Below, one piece after another: positions 61,736-64,000 of a stretch of 64,000 bases of DNA (within the stretch, counting starts at the first letter, position 1; each line of letters opens with the position of its first letter). The notes under the pieces were generated by a model, which saw only the letters and a program-made list of their open reading frames with translations, did no database searches and was not told the DNA's origin. Origin of the DNA: Streptomyces sp. SID9727 (GTDB taxonomy: Bacteria; Actinomycetota; Actinomycetes; Streptomycetales; Streptomycetaceae); the NCBI RefSeq assembly GCF_010550605.1, contig NZ_JAAGNI010000345.1, positions 41,410 to 105,409 on the forward strand. The letters are read 5' to 3'. Position numbers and translations under genes: made by a program.

Positions 61736-62674
61736 TCAGTACGAGGGCAGGCGCGTGCCCTCGAGCACCTCGCGCTGGAGCGAGGTGATCAGTGAGAGGT
61801 CGAGGGAGTCCCGGACGGCAGCCAGGGCCTTGGCCCCTTCGGTCCGGCCGATGACGGCCGCGCTCGAGTTGCGCAGTGACAGCTCGCGGGTGACCTCGTC
61901 CCCCAGCGGAAGCACGTCGACACCAAAACCGAGCCGGTCCTGCACCTCGTCCAGGTTCCAGACGGTGGCGTCGACCTCCTCGCGGGCGAAGAGGTCGGGC
62001 AGCTGCATGTACGAAGCCTCCACGCGCTGGACGTCCGGGCGTCCGGCGAAGACCAGGTCGACCAGCATCCGCAGGTCCTCCGACGCGTGGTCGACCGCGA
62101 CCCGCAGCCCCGGGGTGTCCAGGTCCACGCCGTGGCGCAGGAGCATGCCGTGCGCGCCGACGTAGGTGGCCGGCCCCAGATCCGCCACCAGCTCCACCGG
62201 ATGCTCGGCGATCAGCTCATCGGCGGCGAAGCGGGACAGGACGACGAGGTCGGCCTTGCCTTCCAGCAGGGCGGCGGTGCGGGCCCCGGCGCCTCGCATG
62301 AACGTGATCGCGAAGGGAGCGCCCGCCTTCTCGAAGGCGCCGCGCAGTCCGGTGGCCAGGCCCTCGTACCGGCGGGAGTACGGCAGGGGCATCGCGGCCA
62401 GCAGCGTTCCGAGCCCGGAGAGCCGCCAGAGTATGGAGCGGTCCGAGTGCGCGAGGAAGGTGCCGAGGTGCCCCCGGGCGGTGGTCCTGATGGCGCCGGA
62501 CTCCTCCAGCAGTTGCAGAGCCGCCTGGACCGTGCCGTTTCCGCAGCCCAGTTCCTCCGCGTAGTCCCGCACCCGGGGCAGCCGCGTGTCCGGCTCATGG
62601 TTGAGCAGCAGGACCGCGAGCTGGCGGGCGGCCAGGCCGTTGCGCGTAAGGAAGCGCTCATCGAAGGCGTTCAC
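61736..62674 (-). CDS. yhfZ: YhfZ-like GntR-type transcriptional regulator
   Basis: 312 residues. The N-terminal winged helix (RLPRVRDYAEELGCGNGTVQAALQLLEESGAI) is of the GntR/YhfZ type, and the C-terminal 220 residues form a periplasmic-binding-like sensor (LRVAVDHASEDLRMLVDLVF, PLGDEVTRELSLRNSSAAVIG). GTG at 62674 (then NAFDERFLTRNG) is chosen over the TTG at 62710, which would lie within the promoter. It heads the yhf-type locus, 62 bases from the operon promoter on the same strand. Confidence 0.88.
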   Translation of the reverse strand: MNAFDERFLTRNGLAARQLAVLLLNHEPDTRLPRVRDYAEELGCGNGTVQAALQLLEESGAIRTTARGHLGTFLAHSDRSILWRLSGLGTLLAAMPLPYSRRYEGLATGLRGAFEKAGAPFAITFMRGAGARTAALLEGKADLVVLSRFAADELIAEHPVELVADLGPATYVGAHGMLLRHGVDLDTPGLRVAVDHASEDLRMLVDLVFAGRPDVQRVEASYMQLPDLFAREEVDATVWNLDEVQDRLGFGVDVLPLGDEVTRELSLRNSSAAVIGRTEGAKALAAVRDSLDLSLITSLQREVLEGTRLPSY

Positions 62675-62681
62675 GTAGGGA

Positions 62682-62710
62682 ACAGTAAACAGGATTCTGG
62701 ATATTGACAA
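62682..62710 (-). promoter_or_regulatory. Promoter/operator of the yhfZ-like gene
   Basis: TTGTCA (62705-62710) and TACTGT (62682-62687) are 17 bases apart on the minus strand. The element shares 22 of 26 bases (62682-62707) with the one before yhfY, and contains the imperfect palindrome CCAGAATCCTG. A start of transcription about 7 bases before the GTG would leave almost no 5' leader. Confidence 0.7.
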
Positions 62711-62879
62711 GGCTCCCCGCCGAAGCCCACCCAGCGGGGCCCGGGCGTGCCCCTACGCGGCGATCGCGCACCGAGCGGCGGCGTCCTTCGGAGTGCCGCC
62801 CCGGGACCCGTCGTACACGCTGCCGCCCCCGATGTCCGCATGCGGCACCAGGGGCGGCAGCAGCCCGCGCATCCCGGCG

Positions 62880-64000
62880 TCAGCCGCGCGTCACCCGCAG
62901 CGTCACCAGCTCGAACGGGCGCAGCGACAACCGCACGCCCTCGCCGTCGCTCTCGGGCACCGGGGCATCGGTCAGCGGCCGCTCCAGCAGGTCGGTCGCC
63001 ACGACGTCCATGGCCCGGAAACCGGTGGCCAGGCGCACCTTCGCCCGGCCGCCCGTCGACTCGTAGAGCCGCACGACGACGTCGCCGCTCCCGTCGTCCG
63101 CCAGCTTGACCGCGCTGACCACGACCGCGTCGTTGTCGACACCCACCAGCGGGGGCACCTCGCGCTCACCGGTGACCCGGCGCTCCGGCAGGTTCACGCG
63201 GAACCCCTCCCGGACCGCGTCACCGATCGCCGCCCCTGGCACCAGCGCGTGCCGGAAGCGGTGCACGCCCTGGTCGGTCTCCGGGTCGGGGAAGCGCGGC
63301 GCGCGCAGCAGCGAGACCCGCACGGTGGTGGTCGTGCCCGCGTCCGTGTCCCGGACGGTGCGCGTGACGTCGTGGCCGTACGTCGAGTCGTTGACGAGGG
63401 CGACGCCCCAGCCCGGCTCCTCCAGGTGGACGAAGCGGTGGTTGCAGGCCTCGAACTTGGCCGCCTCCCAGCTGGTGTTCGTGTGCGTCGGCCGGTAGAA
63501 GTGCCCGAACTGGGTCTCGGAGGCGTACCGCTCGGCATGCACGTCCAGCGGGAACGCGGCCTTCAGGAACTTCTCCGTCTCGTGCCAGTCGACCTCGGTG
63601 TCGATGTCGAGCCGCTTGGCGCCCGGCTCCAGGGTGAGCAGCTGGGTCACCTTCGAGTCGCCGAAGCTGCGGACGATCCGCACGCCGTCCGTCACCGGGG
63701 TCAGTTCATCGAGGTCGGTCAGGTCCGTGACCGTGTTGCGGTAGAACGCGTCGACGTCCCACGCGTCCCACATGTTCGGGAAGTCGGGGTGGATCTGGAG
63801 CAGGTTCGCGGCCGCGCCCGGAGCGACGGTCTCGCGGTCAGCGGCGACGTCGTACGCGGAGACGACGAGGCCCCGGCCGTCGATCTCCACCCGGAGCAGG
63901 CCGTTGTCGAGCACGTGGCCGCCGCCCTCGCGCGGGGTGGACCGGGTGGTCCCGGCCGTCGCGGCGGTGGCCGCCGCGCCGGCCGGGACGCCGCCGCGGG
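62880..64000 (-). CDS. Alpha-mannosidase GH38, C-terminal part
   Basis: The frame is open to the right edge, so the N-terminal two-thirds, including the catalytic domain, lie outside. About 373 residues remain, from a Gly/Ala-rich linker through VLDNGLLRVEIDGRGLVVSAYD, DFPNMWDAWDVDAFYRN, FGHFYRPTHTNTSWEAAKFEACNHRFVHLEEPGWGVALVNDSTYGHDVTR to LSLRPFELVTLRVTRG. It is a close paralogue of the C-terminal part of the mannosidase at 23429-26494, with which it shares long identical runs. Its neighbours beyond the window are unknown; it diverges in place from the yhf operon. Confidence 0.92.
   Translation of the reverse strand, partial: RGGVPAGAAATAATAGTTRSTPREGGGHVLDNGLLRVEIDGRGLVVSAYDVAADRETVAPGAAANLLQIHPDFPNMWDAWDVDAFYRNTVTDLTDLDELTPVTDGVRIVRSFGDSKVTQLLTLEPGAKRLDIDTEVDWHETEKFLKAAFPLDVHAERYASETQFGHFYRPTHTNTSWEAAKFEACNHRFVHLEEPGWGVALVNDSTYGHDVTRTVRDTDAGTTTTVRVSLLRAPRFPDPETDQGVHRFRHALVPGAAIGDAVREGFRVNLPERRVTGEREVPPLVGVDNDAVVVSAVKLADDGSGDVVVRLYESTGGRAKVRLATGFRAMDVVATDLLERPLTDAPVPESDGEGVRLSLRPFELVTLRVTRG

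Overview
The window is very GC-rich actinobacterial chromosomal DNA, almost certainly from a Streptomyces. The evidence is uniform high third-position GC, GTG/TTG starts with AGGAGG-type ribosome sites, DUF6000 and DUF5133 proteins, an MmyB-type regulator, several TetR regulators and a biosynthetic gene cluster. No tRNA, rRNA, CRISPR array, phage or intact insertion sequence was seen. Both window ends cut a gene (a sugar isomerase at the left, an alpha-mannosidase at the right).

Layout. (1) 1-11.8 kb is an accessory region: the end of a TIM-barrel sugar isomerase/epimerase, two DUF3592 membrane proteins, a decayed carboxylesterase, DUF6000, a GNAT acetyltransferase, a secreted endonuclease/exonuclease/phosphatase-fold protein, an epoxide hydrolase, an SDR with an MmyB-type regulator, a secreted GDSL lipase, and a TetR regulator divergent from an NAD-dependent epimerase. 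(2) 11.9-26.5 kb is a mannan/mannoside utilisation locus. A leftward operon (lipoprotein binding protein, two permeases, secreted GH76 endo-mannanase, GH38 alpha-mannosidase) diverges from a rightward one (phosphomannose-isomerase-like protein, ROK kinase, LacI repressor, second GH38). Each operon has a matching LacI-type operator on its promoter. (3) 26.5-34.4 kb holds small regulatory and metabolic units: HATPase, DUF5133, DUF1963-like, a MerR regulator with a quinone oxidoreductase, MFS, and TetR with a methyltransferase.

(4) 34.5-47.7 kb holds a one-directional hybrid cluster: UbiB/ABC1 kinase, polyprenyl diphosphate synthase, class I terpene synthase, a single-module fully reducing type I PKS (KS-AT-DH-ER-KR-ACP, no thioesterase) and a geranylgeranyl-reductase-like flavoprotein. 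This looks like a polyketide-terpenoid pathway with no characterised counterpart that I can name. (5) 48.4-54.8 kb: a DUF6058-like protein, a LysR / hydrolase / SnoaL-like / MFS cassette, and an auxiliary tryptophanyl-tRNA synthetase preceded by a 13-codon leader with tandem Trp codons and a terminator, i.e. an attenuator.

(6) 54.9-62.7 kb is a complete counterpart of the poorly understood E. coli yhf operon (yhfZ, yhfY, yhfU, yhfT, php, yhfS, yhfX, yhfW). It has a repeated 26-bp promoter/operator element in front of both the regulator and the structural genes. (7) 62.9-64 kb is the C-terminal part of a third GH38 alpha-mannosidase.

The two most interesting systems are the PKS-terpenoid cluster and the actinobacterial yhf operon. 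The attenuated trpS is the clearest regulatory element.
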